The translations under genes were made by a program, and so were the position numbers. Of a DNA stretch of 64,000 nt, positions 40,115 to 48,785 are shown piece by piece; within the stretch, counting starts at the first letter, position 1, and every line of letters begins with the position of its first letter. The notes under the pieces are model-generated. The model was not told the DNA's origin, did not search any database, and saw nothing but the letters and a program-made list of their open reading frames with translations. Origin of the DNA: Afifellaceae bacterium (lineage in GTDB: Bacteria > Pseudomonadota > Alphaproteobacteria > Rhizobiales > Afifellaceae); contig JANQRH010000007.1 in NCBI GenBank assembly GCA_028284625.1, forward strand, positions 1 through 64,000, read 5' to 3'.

Positions 40115-40918
40115 TCAGCGCGCCTCCGATTGCGGGCTGAACGCCCGCGCCTTGGTGGCGATCGTCGCCGTCAGCACGCCGAGCGTCACCAGCGCCACGA
40201 GGATGGTGCACACCGCGTTGATCTCAGGCGTCACCCCGAGCCGCACCTGGCTGTAGATTTTCATCGGCAGTGTCGTCGCGCCGGGTCCGGTGGTGAAACT
40301 CGCAATCACCAGATCGTCGAGCGACAGCGTGAAGGCGAGCATCCACCCGGCCGCCACGGCCGGGAAGATGTTGGGCAGCGTCACCTGGAGGAACGCCTTC
40401 AGCGGCGGCGCGCCGAGATCGAGCGCCGCTTCTTCCAGCGACCGGTCGAACGTGACGAGGCGCGACTGCACGACCACTGCCACGAAGCACATCGAAAAAC
40501 TGATATGCGCGATCGTCACGGTCCAAAAGCCGCGGTCGAAATCGATGGCGACGAACAGCAGGAGTAGCGACAGGCCCGTTATCACTTCCGGCATGACGAG
40601 CGGCGCCATGATCATACCGGTGAACAACGTTCGTCCGAAGAAGCGTCCGCGCCGGACAAGCGCCACCGCTCCCATCGTGCCAAGCACGGTCGCAATCGTG
40701 GCGGAGACGAGCCCGACCCGAAGCGTCACCCATGCCGCGTCGAGTATCGCTTCGTTCTCAAGCAGCGACGCGTACCATTTTGTAGAGAAACCGCCCCACA
40801 CCGTCACCAGCCGCGAGGCGTTGAACGAGTAGATGACGAGAAGCACGATCGGTAGATAAAGGAACGCGAAGCCGAGAACGATTGAGACGAGATTGAAAGC
40901 GGTGAAGCGGCGCATCAT
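40115..40918 (-). CDS. potI: Putrescine ABC transporter permease PotI
   Basis: A 267-residue inner-membrane permease with about six spans and the EAA loop seen in SLEEAALDLGAPPLKAFLQVTLP. It begins MMRRFTAFNLVSIVLGFAF. The ATG at 40918 overlaps the potH stop as ATGA; a longer upstream frame is not used. It pairs with PotH to form the channel of the PotFGHI importer. It is the last gene of the operon. Confidence 0.9.
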   Translation of the reverse strand: MMRRFTAFNLVSIVLGFAFLYLPIVLLVIYSFNASRLVTVWGGFSTKWYASLLENEAILDAAWVTLRVGLVSATIATVLGTMGAVALVRRGRFFGRTLFTGMIMAPLVMPEVITGLSLLLLFVAIDFDRGFWTVTIAHISFSMCFVAVVVQSRLVTFDRSLEEAALDLGAPPLKAFLQVTLPNIFPAVAAGWMLAFTLSLDDLVIASFTTGPGATTLPMKIYSQVRLGVTPEINAVCTILVALVTLGVLTATIATKARAFSPQSEAR

Positions 40919-41817
40919 CGCGTCTCCCGCATGCGCGCCTGCGCGTTCTGGAAGATGACGATCGGCACGACGAGAAGCGCCATGAGCACGATGGCAACGG
41001 CGCTCGCCACCGGCCAGTCGCGATTGAAGAAGAACTCGTTCCACAAGGTGCGGCCGATCATCAGCGTCTCTGAGCCGCCGAGAAGGTCCGGGATGACGAA
41101 CTCGCCCACCGCCGGGATGAAGACGAGGAGCGCGCCGGCGAAGACGCCGGGCAGCGACAACGGGAAGGTCACCTGCCAGAATGTCTTGAGCGGCGGCGAT
41201 CCGAGATCGGCCGCCGCTTCCAGGAGCGTCTCATCCATCCGCTCCAGCGCCGCATAGAGCGGCAGCACCATGAAGGGCAGGTACGAGTAGACGATGCCGA
41301 TATAGACGGCGATGTTGGTGTTGATGATCGTCAGCGGCTGATCGATTACGCCAACGAAAAGCAGAAACTGGTTGAGCAGGCCTTCAGGCTTCAAGATGCC
41401 GATCCAGGCATAGACGCGGATCAGAAACGACGTCCAGAACGGCAAGATCACCAGCATGAGCAGGATCGGACGGAGCCCGCGCGGCGCGCGCGCCATGCCG
41501 TAGGCGATCGGATAGCCGATCAGAAAGGCCAGGATGGTGGAGACGAAGGCGATCCAAAGGCTCGAACCGTAGGCCTTGATGTAGAGCGCGTCTTCGGCGA
41601 GCCAGGTGTAGTTCGCAAACGAAAGCTCGCCGATTTTGGCCCAGATGTCGGCAAAGGTCTCAAAAATCGGCGTGTAGGGCGGAACGGCGAGCGTCGGCTC
41701 CGACAGCGATATCTTGAAGACGATGAGGAACGGCGCGAGGAAGAAGACGAGGAGCCAAGCGTACGGGATCCAGGTGGCGATCCGTGGTCCCAGCGCTTCG
41801 TGCTCCGTCTTGGACAT
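40915..41817 (-). CDS. potH: Putrescine ABC transporter permease PotH
   Basis: A 300-residue permease: six predicted spans, first at LLVFFLAPFLIVFKISLSE, and the EAA loop ERMDETLLEAAADLGSPPLKTFWQVTFP, quoted here in part as ETLLEAAADLGSPPLKTFW. It resembles PotH of putrescine importers. It overlaps potI by four bases and follows the cupin gene by 18 bases. Confidence 0.9.
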   Translation of the reverse strand: MSKTEHEALGPRIATWIPYAWLLVFFLAPFLIVFKISLSEPTLAVPPYTPIFETFADIWAKIGELSFANYTWLAEDALYIKAYGSSLWIAFVSTILAFLIGYPIAYGMARAPRGLRPILLMLVILPFWTSFLIRVYAWIGILKPEGLLNQFLLFVGVIDQPLTIINTNIAVYIGIVYSYLPFMVLPLYAALERMDETLLEAAADLGSPPLKTFWQVTFPLSLPGVFAGALLVFIPAVGEFVIPDLLGGSETLMIGRTLWNEFFFNRDWPVASAVAIVLMALLVVPIVIFQNAQARMRETR

Positions 41818-41835
41818 GCGGCCGCCCGGCTCTCG

Positions 41836-42333
41836 CTAGTCCTTGTCCGCCCGGCCGAAGGGCCTGATCGGATCGGTCAGCTCGTAGAAGTCCGTGCCGT
41901 CCTTGCCGGGCACCATGGCATAGCGTTTACCGAGGTCAGGATAATCGATGACGTCCATGGAGAGGCTCTCGCCGCCCATCAGATAGACGAGCTCGTCCTC
42001 GAACGGGTTCTTCAAAAGATGCGCTACGGATGGCGTCGAGAAACCCATGAAATCGCCGGGACCGACCTCGCTTTCGACGCCGTCGATCAATGCGATACCG
42101 CGGCCTGAGAGGATGTAGATCCATTCCTCTTCGAACATGTGCGCGTGATAGGCGAAGGAATCCTTTCCCGGCGGCAGGTGCACGAGCGTTACATGCGCCC
42201 GCTCCATGCCGGCGGGCCGCGAAAGGGCCGCGCCTCGATAATGGGAGTTGGGATTGAGCCGCTGGGTGAACGGCCGCAGCCGCGCTTCAATCTCGTCCTT
42301 CTTCCAAAGACACTTAGTGACGCGTTCCGCCAT
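41836..42333 (-). CDS. Cupin-domain protein inside the pot operon
   Basis: A 165-residue single cupin. The first metal motif is in HAHMFEEEWIYILSGRG (His, His, Glu positions present) and the second in VAHLLKNPF. The start at 42333 (MAERVTKC) follows GAGG; an ATG at 42348 would overlap potG. It lies 11 bases after potG and 18 before potH, so it is transcribed with the importer. It has no DNA-binding domain, unlike the regulator PuuR, which joins an HTH to a cupin. A ligand-sensing or small-molecule-modifying role is possible but unproven. Confidence 0.82.
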   Translation of the reverse strand: MAERVTKCLWKKDEIEARLRPFTQRLNPNSHYRGAALSRPAGMERAHVTLVHLPPGKDSFAYHAHMFEEEWIYILSGRGIALIDGVESEVGPGDFMGFSTPSVAHLLKNPFEDELVYLMGGESLSMDVIDYPDLGKRYAMVPGKDGTDFYELTDPIRPFGRADKD

Positions 42334-42344
42334 GTCCGCCTCCC

Positions 42345-43490
42345 TCAATCCAACAGCACCACGCCGGCATCGGTCGACCAGGAGAGCCAGACCCGGTCCT
42401 CCCAGGTGATCGGCTGCTCAACGATGCGCGCGGCGTTCATCGCGCTGGCGCGCACGATGCGGCCGGAATCGAGCCGCACATTGAACAGCGTCATGTCGCC
42501 GAAATAAGCGATGTCCCAAACCTCTCCGGCGACAGCGTTGAGGTGCGCCTCCGCCGGCGCGTCGTGCGAGATGCGCACTTTCTCCGGCCGCACGGCGAAC
42601 CACACGGTCTGCCCCTTGGTCGTAGCCATGTCTGCATCGCAGGCCACTTCAAAGCCGTCGGTCGTCGCCAGGTGAACGCGATCTGCGCTGGCGGCGGCGA
42701 CCTCCGCCTCAAAGATGTTCACCGAGCCGATGAAGTCTGCGACGTAGCGCGACTTAGGTCGCTCATAGATTTCCGCCGGCGAAGCGACCTGCGCGATCCG
42801 ACCGTGGTCCATCACCGAGATGCGATCGGCCATGGTCATCGCCTCCTCCTGGTCATGGGTGACGATGACGAAGGTCAAGCCGAGCGTCTCCTGAAGATTG
42901 ATCAGCTCAAACTGCGTCTCCTCACGCAGCTTCTTGTCGAGCGCCCCGAGCGGTTCGTCGAGCAAGAGCACCTTGGGTTGCTTGGCGATGGCGCGGGCCA
43001 GCGCCACGCGCTGCCGTTGCCCGCCGGAAAGCTGATCGGGCTTGCGCTTGGCGAAGGCCTCCATCTTGACGAGCTTGAGAACGTCAGCGACGCGGTCGCC
43101 GATCTCGCTCTTCGGCAGCCTGTCCTGCTTGAGGCCGAAGGCGACATTCGCCTCAACGCTCATATGCGGGAAGAGCGCGTAGGATTGGAACATCATGTTG
43201 ACCGGCCGCCGGTGCGGCGGCACGCCGGCCAGCGACTTGCCCTCCAGGAGGATGTCGCCTTCGCTCGGCGCCTCAAAGCCCGCCAGCATTCTGAGGAGCG
43301 TAGTCTTGCCGCAGCCCGACGGCCCAAGCAGAGCGTGGAACTCCCGCTCAAAGATTTCGAGCGTCTGGTTGTCGACGGCGACGAACTGGCCGAAGCGCTT
43401 GGTCACGCCCTGGAACGTGATGAAGGGCTTGGCCGCCGGGTCAGCCCAAGGCTGAAAGGAGCGGCGCACGGCGCCGAGCGCCGCCTTCAC
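42345..43490 (-). CDS. potG: Putrescine ABC transporter ATPase PotG
   Basis: A 381-residue importer ATPase. Walker [11 protein letters not shown]-loop [12 protein letters not shown], signature [15 protein letters not shown], Walker [12 protein letters not shown] and the H-loop VTHDQEEA are intact. A C-terminal TOBE/OB region follows from about residue 280. The GTG at 43490 gives the normal PotG start; no strong ribosome site is seen. It lies between potF and the cupin gene. Confidence 0.92.
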   Translation of the reverse strand: MKAALGAVRRSFQPWADPAAKPFITFQGVTKRFGQFVAVDNQTLEIFEREFHALLGPSGCGKTTLLRMLAGFEAPSEGDILLEGKSLAGVPPHRRPVNMMFQSYALFPHMSVEANVAFGLKQDRLPKSEIGDRVADVLKLVKMEAFAKRKPDQLSGGQRQRVALARAIAKQPKVLLLDEPLGALDKKLREETQFELINLQETLGLTFVIVTHDQEEAMTMADRISVMDHGRIAQVASPAEIYERPKSRYVADFIGSVNIFEAEVAAASADRVHLATTDGFEVACDADMATTKGQTVWFAVRPEKVRISHDAPAEAHLNAVAGEVWDIAYFGDMTLFNVRLDSGRIVRASAMNAARIVEQPITWEDRVWLSWSTDAGVVLLD

Positions 43491-43535
43491 CGCAATGCGC
43501 TCACGTTGCCGTCCCCCGCGCCCGACAGGTCCCGC

Positions 43536-44630
43536 CTACTGCCCGGTCTTCACCTCCGTCCAGACCCGCGTGATGGTGCGCTGGGCCCGCGGCGGGCTGA
43601 TGGAGGTCGTGTAAAGCTTCGCCACGATGTCGTCGCTGGGATAGATCGCCGGATCGGTCAGCACCTCCTCGTCGAGCATGGGCTGTGAGTCCTTGCTGCC
43701 GTTGGCGTAGTAGACATAGTTGGAGTTCCGCGCCGCGATGTCGGGGCGCAGCATGAAGTTGATGAAGGCGTGCGCATTATCGGCGTGCGGCGCATCGGCC
43801 GGCACAGCAAAACTGTCCAGCCAGATCATCGCGCCTTCCTTCGGGATGGAATATTCGACGGTGACATTGTTCTCCGCTTCCGCCGCGCGGTCGCGCGCCT
43901 GCAGGACGTCGCCCGAATAACCCACCGCCAGACAGATATCGCCGTTGGCGAGGCCGTTGATGTACTCCGACGAGTGGAATTTCTGCACGTGCGGACGGAT
44001 CGACTTGAGGAGTTCGCCGGCCTGGCGAATTTCGTCGGAATCCTTGGAGTTGGGATCAAGCCCAAGATAGTGCAGCGCCGCGGGGATCATGTCGTCGGGC
44101 GCGTCGAGCAAATGCACGCCGCAATCGGCGAACTTTGCGATGGTTTCCGGATCGAAGATCAGGTCCCAGGAATCGACCGGTGCGCCGGGCATGCGCTCTT
44201 CGATCTTGCCGACATTGTAGCCGATGCCGGTCGTGCCCCACATGTAATTGGTCGAATATTGCGTGTCCGGATCGTAGGCCCCGAGCTCTTGCCGGATTTC
44301 TTCCCATTGATGCTTGAGATTGGGGAGCTTGGATTCGTCGAGTTTTTGCAGAACCTCCGCCTGGATCAGCCGCTGCAGGTTGCGGTCGGTCGGCACGATG
44401 ACGTCGTAGCCTGAGCTGCCGGCAAGCAGCTTCGCCTCCATCATCTCCATCGTGTCGTAAACGTCGTAGACGACCTTGATGCCGGTCTCCGCGGTGAAGT
44501 CGTCGAGCACGCCTTCGCCGATATAGTCCGACCAGTTGAAGACGTTGACGACTTGATCCTGCGCCGCCGCACTGAGCGGCAGAAGTGAGATGGCTGCGGC
44601 CGCCAGAAGCCTCGCTGTGATCGCCTGCAC
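43536..44630 (-). CDS. potF: Putrescine-binding periplasmic protein PotF
   Basis: A 364-residue substrate-binding protein. A signal peptide (about residues 1-22, LLAAAAISLLPLSAAAQ) precedes NVFNWSDYIGEGVLDDF, where the W-S-D cluster binds polyamines, and YDVIVPTDRNLQRL. The GTG at 44630 is chosen because GGGAGG lies seven bases upstream and it opens a proper signal peptide; the frame upstream is spurious. It is the first gene of potFG-cupin-potHI. The regulator gene ends 71 bases upstream on the same strand. Confidence 0.92.
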   Translation of the reverse strand: MQAITARLLAAAAISLLPLSAAAQDQVVNVFNWSDYIGEGVLDDFTAETGIKVVYDVYDTMEMMEAKLLAGSSGYDVIVPTDRNLQRLIQAEVLQKLDESKLPNLKHQWEEIRQELGAYDPDTQYSTNYMWGTTGIGYNVGKIEERMPGAPVDSWDLIFDPETIAKFADCGVHLLDAPDDMIPAALHYLGLDPNSKDSDEIRQAGELLKSIRPHVQKFHSSEYINGLANGDICLAVGYSGDVLQARDRAAEAENNVTVEYSIPKEGAMIWLDSFAVPADAPHADNAHAFINFMLRPDIAARNSNYVYYANGSKDSQPMLDEEVLTDPAIYPSDDIVAKLYTTSISPPRAQRTITRVWTEVKTGQ

Positions 44631-44701
44631 GCTCGATCCTCCCTGATCGTGGGTTCTGCCTGAGAACTGGCCGAAAACCTTAGGGTTGGAGCCGCAACGC
44701 T

Positions 44702-46105
44702 TCAACCGGCGAGTTCGTAATCCGCCGGTCCGATCGCGTGGTCGAGATAGGAGGTGGTCTGCGCCACCGGCGGCTGCAGGCGATAGGCGCAGTCGCTGCG
44801 ATCGCACAGCCGGCACGTGACCCCGATCGGCCGCACGTCGCTGTTGCGCGCCCGCGCGCCCTCTGCCTCGCGCCAACCGATCAGAGCGAGCCGCCGCGGC
44901 GCCGGAAGGCCGGGATCGGCGGGACCGTCCTCCGCAAGCGCCACACAGTGGAAGGCGTTGTTGTCGGCAAGCACCAGATCGCATGAGACGGGCCTGCCTG
45001 GCGTCAGCCCGTCGAAGACCGGCAGCCTCGCGCAAAAGGGTGCGAACCGCGGAAACGGAAAGCCCGCGCCCGGTACGCGCGTGAGCACATTGCCCGATGC
45101 GTCGAGCACGATCGCGAAGGCCGGGAGCACGCCATCCACGCCGCCGGCGCCGAGCGTCGCCAGTCGCGTTATGATTCGCGACGGCTTGAGCGTGAAATGC
45201 TGCGACAGCCGCATGATGTCGGGCTCAGCCTCACCGGCAACGGTCGCGGCGAGCGCGCGTCGCGGCGCCAGGATCGCCTCCGCCAGGCGCCGCGCGAACC
45301 CGGCGCGGCAGATGCGCATGGCTTCCGGGTCTCTAAGCTCGGCTTCTTTCGTGAGGCGATCGATCAAGGATGCGTGGCCGAGAAGGACGATCTGTCGTGC
45401 CAAGAGAAACGGCCGCTCAATCAGCGGCACACGCTCCGACATGAAGAGACGCAGCGAATGCCGATCGTAGCGTAGCTGCTCCACCGGCATGACATGCGCC
45501 GGCAGAATTCTGAGATCGACACGGAATCGCTCCTGAAGATGCGCCTTCAGCGCGTCGGCTGGATCGTCATGCGGCGCGAGCGTATCGGCGAGGCCTTCCG
45601 CGGTCTCCTCAATCGACGGGAACCACGGCCCGTGCTCCTCAAAATAAGCCGCCGCCTGATGCAGCGGATCGCGAAGCGCCGTCTCTGCCGGTGCCGCCCC
45701 CTGGCTGGCGATGGATTGCGACAGCTCCGAAAGCCGCTCCAGCGCCTCGCGATAGGCTTCAAACAGCCGCATCATGCCGTGCGCGGCGTTGGGTGCGGCG
45801 TCGGCGAAGTCGGATAGCTCGCTCGGCGAGGCGACCTCGCCAAGAAGCAGCGGATCGGAGAACACCTCACGCAGCGCCTCCACGGTGCCGGCGCTGTCGG
45901 CGTCGGAGAGTTCCGTGACGTCGATGCTGTAGGCCGCCGATAGTTTCAGAAGCACCTGCACGGTGAGCGGGCGCTGATCGCGCTCAATCAGGTTCAGATA
46001 GCTTGGCGACACGCCGATCTCGTTGGCCATCTGCGTCTGGCTGAGGCCGAGCCGCTGCCGCAGCCGTTTCAGCCGCCCACCCGCAAAGATTTTCCGCTCA
46101 GCCAT
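44702..46105 (-). CDS. ScfR/RamB-type short-chain acyl regulator
   Basis: A 467-residue transcription factor. An XRE helix-turn-helix (about residues 8-65, LGLSQTQMANEIGVSPSYLNLIER shown in part as SQTQMANEIGVSPSYL) is followed by an IrrE/ImmA-like domain and a C-terminal short-chain fatty acyl regulator domain with conserved cysteines (CRLCDRSDC). Relatives such as RamB, PrpR and MccR sense acyl-CoA state and control glyoxylate-shunt or propionate genes. It is divergent from aceA across repeated AATTTRCAA-like boxes, which fits control of aceA and of itself. Confidence 0.85.
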   Translation of the reverse strand: MAERKIFAGGRLKRLRQRLGLSQTQMANEIGVSPSYLNLIERDQRPLTVQVLLKLSAAYSIDVTELSDADSAGTVEALREVFSDPLLLGEVASPSELSDFADAAPNAAHGMMRLFEAYREALERLSELSQSIASQGAAPAETALRDPLHQAAAYFEEHGPWFPSIEETAEGLADTLAPHDDPADALKAHLQERFRVDLRILPAHVMPVEQLRYDRHSLRLFMSERVPLIERPFLLARQIVLLGHASLIDRLTKEAELRDPEAMRICRAGFARRLAEAILAPRRALAATVAGEAEPDIMRLSQHFTLKPSRIITRLATLGAGGVDGVLPAFAIVLDASGNVLTRVPGAGFPFPRFAPFCARLPVFDGLTPGRPVSCDLVLADNNAFHCVALAEDGPADPGLPAPRRLALIGWREAEGARARNSDVRPIGVTCRLCDRSDCAYRLQPPVAQTTSYLDHAIGPADYELAG

Positions 46106-46126
46106 GACCGATCCTATCTATGACAG

Positions 46127-46184
46127 AATTTACAACTTAACTACCACAATTTGCAACCCTATACAAAATTACCGCTTTTGTGCA
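46127..46184. promoter_or_regulatory. Repeated operator boxes between regulator and aceA
   Basis: AATTTACAA (46127-46135) and AATTTGCAA (46148-46156) start exactly 21 bases apart, two helical turns. ACAAAATT (46163-46170) and TTTTGTGCA (46176-46184) are related boxes, the third in inverse orientation. The tract is clearly more AT-rich than its surroundings. RamB-family sites also centre on TTTGCAAA, so binding by the adjacent ScfR-type regulator is likely. Confidence 0.55.
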
Positions 46185-46260
46185 CTGCGAACGCGCTAAG
46201 TGCTCGACTTTTTGCGCTGCAATGTAAAGAACAGTAACAGGACATCAGTTGAGGATCGAC

Positions 46261-47568
46261 ATGACGACGATGGAGGATCTGGTTCCCGGCTCACCGCTTG
46301 GGCGCTTTGACGGCATTGAGCGGCCTTATGGGCCGGAGGACGTTCTCAGGCTGCGCGGCACGCTGCACGTGCGCCACACGTTGGCGGAGCACGGCGCGCT
46401 GCGGTTGTGGCGGCTTCTTGAGGAGGAGGACTACGTCAACTCCCTTGGCGCCGTCACCGGCAACCAGGCCATGCAGATGGTGCGCGCCGGGCTGAAGGCG
46501 ATCTACCTGTCCGGCTGGCAAGTGGCGGCCGACGCCAACGCCGCCGGGGCGATGTACCCCGATCAGTCGCTTTATCCCGCGAATTCCGGCCCCGAGTTGG
46601 TGCGTAAGATCAATCGCACCCTACAGCGCGCCGACCAGATCGAGACGCAAGAGGGCACGCAATCAGTCGACACCTGGTTCGCCCCCATCGTCGCCGACGC
46701 CGAGGCAGGCTTCGGCGGTCCGCTCAACGCTTTTGAGCTGATGAAGGCCTATATCGAGGCCGGCGCCGCTGGCGTGCATTTTGAGGACCAGCTCGCATCG
46801 GAGAAGAAGTGCGGCCACATGGGCGGCAAGGTCCTGATCCCCACCGCACAGCACATCCGCAACTTGACCGCCGCGCGGCTTGCCGCCGACGTGTCCGGCG
46901 TTCCGACCCTGGTGATTGCCCGCACCGACGCGGAGGCCGCAAGGCTCATCACCTCCGATATCGACGAGCGCGACCGCGAATTTGTGATTCCGGCTGAGCG
47001 CACGGCGGAGGGCTTCTATTGGGTGCGCAACGGCATGGAGGCGTGCATCGCCCGCGCAAATGCCTATGCGCCCTATTGCGACCTCATCTGGTGCGAGACT
47101 TCCAAGCCCGATCTGGAGCAGGCGAAGCGCTTCGCCGAGGGCGTCCACAAGGAGCATCCCGGCAAGATGCTTGCCTACAATTGCTCGCCCTCCTTCAACT
47201 GGAAGGCCAATCTCGACGATGCGACCATCGCCAAGTTCCAGCGCGAGCTGGGGGCGATGGGCTACAAGTTCCAGTTCATCACCCTGGCCGGCTTCCACCA
47301 GCTCAATCACAGCATGTTTGAGTTGGCGCGCGGCTACGGCGACCGCCAGATGGCAGCTTATTGCGAGTTGCAGGAGGCGGAGTTCGCTTCGGAGGTGAAC
47401 GGCTACACAGCGACCCGCCACCAGCGCGAGGTCGGAACCGGTTACTTCGATGCCGTGTCGATGGCTATCAGCGGCGGCCAATCCTCCACCACCGCCATGG
47501 CGGGGTCGACGGAGGAAGAGCAGTTTGACGATGGCCACGACCAATCGGCGGAGCAACGGGCGGCCTAG
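46261..47568 (+). CDS. aceA: Isocitrate lyase
   Basis: A 435-residue isocitrate lyase, which splits isocitrate to succinate and glyoxylate in the glyoxylate shunt. The catalytic motif KKCGHMGGK is intact; [31 protein letters not shown] (quoted in part) and [10 protein letters not shown] are typical. The ATG at 46261 follows GAGG; an upstream TTG is not used. No malate synthase is in the window. A long hairpin follows the gene. Confidence 0.96.
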   Translation: MTTMEDLVPGSPLGRFDGIERPYGPEDVLRLRGTLHVRHTLAEHGALRLWRLLEEEDYVNSLGAVTGNQAMQMVRAGLKAIYLSGWQVAADANAAGAMYPDQSLYPANSGPELVRKINRTLQRADQIETQEGTQSVDTWFAPIVADAEAGFGGPLNAFELMKAYIEAGAAGVHFEDQLASEKKCGHMGGKVLIPTAQHIRNLTAARLAADVSGVPTLVIARTDAEAARLITSDIDERDREFVIPAERTAEGFYWVRNGMEACIARANAYAPYCDLIWCETSKPDLEQAKRFAEGVHKEHPGKMLAYNCSPSFNWKANLDDATIAKFQRELGAMGYKFQFITLAGFHQLNHSMFELARGYGDRQMAAYCELQEAEFASEVNGYTATRHQREVGTGYFDAVSMAISGGQSSTTAMAGSTEEEQFDDGHDQSAEQRAA

Positions 47569-47578
47569 GGCCTCCCGA

Positions 47579-47622
47579 GCCCGCACCCGCTGGCGCCGGG
47601 GCATGCTTTGGCGGGTGCGGGC
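47579..47622 (+). terminator. Long hairpin after aceA
   Basis: GCCCGCACCCGC (47579-47590) and GCGGGTGCGGGC (47611-47622) form a perfect 12-pair stem with a 20-base loop, followed by ATCCTGTTTCT. It begins 10 bases past the aceA stop and ends 35 bases before the next gene. It is a probable terminator or a stabilising 3' structure. Confidence 0.6.
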
Positions 47623-47657
47623 ATCCTGTTTCTAGTTGTCCGCCAGGGAGAACGCGT

Positions 47658-47888
47658 GTGATCAAGACCAAGGTGAAGGAACGCGCCGAGGAACTCGCCT
47701 CGGCCATGACCGACGAGCAGCAGACGGCGATCCGCATGCTCGGCAACGATCTGCACCGGCTGAACCAGACCGTCATGCGCTGCGTGGAGTCGGGGCTGTC
47801 GGTGGAGCTTCAGCGCACCGCTCGCCACCACGCCGAGGGCGGCTATTGGGGCGACCTCTTGGTCCCCGTGGTCGTAAAAAAGGGCTAG
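47658..47888 (+). CDS. Small uncharacterised protein after aceA
   Basis: A 76-residue soluble protein starting with GTG. It begins IKTKVKERAEELASAM, with a helical, charged first half, and ends GGYWGDLLVPVVVKKG. No signal peptide, membrane span or known motif is seen; I do not recognise the family. The ordered helix pattern, acceptable ribosome site (GGGAG at 47647-47651) and codon pattern like its neighbours suggest it is real. It may be read through the aceA hairpin. Confidence 0.6.
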   Translation: MIKTKVKERAEELASAMTDEQQTAIRMLGNDLHRLNQTVMRCVESGLSVELQRTARHHAEGGYWGDLLVPVVVKKG

Positions 47889-48042
47889 CCCCGGTCTCCA
47901 TCGGACGACGGACCGGGCGCCCTTCGCGCATCGGCCATCAATTGCTTCTGTTCCATCCGGCCAACCAAGGGCGCGCCGCCGGTTTCCGCAGGCCGGCGAC
48001 GATCGGCTGCGCTTAAGGCCCAGATATCCCTCGTTTACCGTT

Positions 48043-48074
48043 CAAAACATTTGTTTGAAACAAACGTTGGTTTG
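48043..48074. promoter_or_regulatory. Candidate operator of the TetR-family gene
   Basis: The tract holds the perfect 13-base palindrome GTTTGAAACAAAC (48053-48065), flanked by CAAAACATTTG on the left and GTTGGTTTG on the right, so CAAA/TTTG units recur four times. It ends 45 bases before the repressor start and is AT-rich against a GC-rich background. It probably binds the repressor encoded just downstream. Confidence 0.5.
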
Positions 48075-48119
48075 TGCTAGATGGTTCGCTCCTGACACTC
48101 AGGCAGCGGAGCATCACCC

Positions 48120-48785
48120 GTGCTTCTCAAAGCAGAACCATCCGCCACGGAAGGCACCCGCGAGCGCATCCTGGATGCCGCCCTCGACCTCTTCGGCGAG
48201 CGCGGGCTGACGGGCACCACGGTTCGCGATATCGCCAGGCGCGCCGCCGTCAATGTCGCCGCGATCTCCTACCATTTCGGCGGCAAGGAAGAGCTTTACC
48301 GCGCGGTGGCCACGTCGATTGCCGACCACCTTCTCGCCCGGATCGGCGAGCGCGCCGCATCTGCGATCAACGCGCAGCCGACAAACCCCGAGGCAGGCCT
48401 CGCGGCCTTGGAGACGCTTCTGGAAACCGTGCTCGACGCGATCGTCGGTCCGCCGGAGATGCGTCGCGTCGCGCGTTTTATGCTGCGTGAGCAGATGCAG
48501 CCGACCGCAGCATTCGACGTCATCTACGGATCGTTGTCGCGACTGCATATCGCCGCCTGTCGCTTGCTTGCCGCAGCTTCAGGGTCGGAAGCGGAGACGG
48601 CGGAGACGCGCGTGCGCGCCTTCATGCTCGTCGGTCAGGTCTTGGTGCTGCGTGTTGCGGAAGCCGCCGTCCAGCGCCGCCTCGATATCGACGCCTACGA
48701 CGACGCGTTCATGGAATCCGCCAAGACGCTCCTGAAGGAGAACGTCCGCGCCATCGTCGCCGCCAGCCGGGAGAGCAAGCCATGA
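48120..48785 (+). CDS. TetR-family repressor, CecR (YbiH)-like
   Basis: A 221-residue TetR protein. The helix-turn-helix lies in about residues 12-58 (TRERILDAALDLFGERG, then VNVAAISYHFGGKEELY), with a CecR-type C-terminal domain (MRRVARFMLREQMQPT). E. coli CecR controls ybhGFSR and affects cefoperazone/chloramphenicol sensitivity. The same type of genes follow here, each overlapping by ATGA, so it probably represses its own operon. The GTG start is preceded by GGAG. Confidence 0.82.
   Translation: MLLKAEPSATEGTRERILDAALDLFGERGLTGTTVRDIARRAAVNVAAISYHFGGKEELYRAVATSIADHLLARIGERAASAINAQPTNPEAGLAALETLLETVLDAIVGPPEMRRVARFMLREQMQPTAAFDVIYGSLSRLHIAACRLLAAASGSEAETAETRVRAFMLVGQVLVLRVAEAAVQRRLDIDAYDDAFMESAKTLLKENVRAIVAASRESKP

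Noticed and set aside
42543-43688. 381-codon plus-strand frame over potG
   Set aside because: Shadow of an intact ABC ATPase gene.
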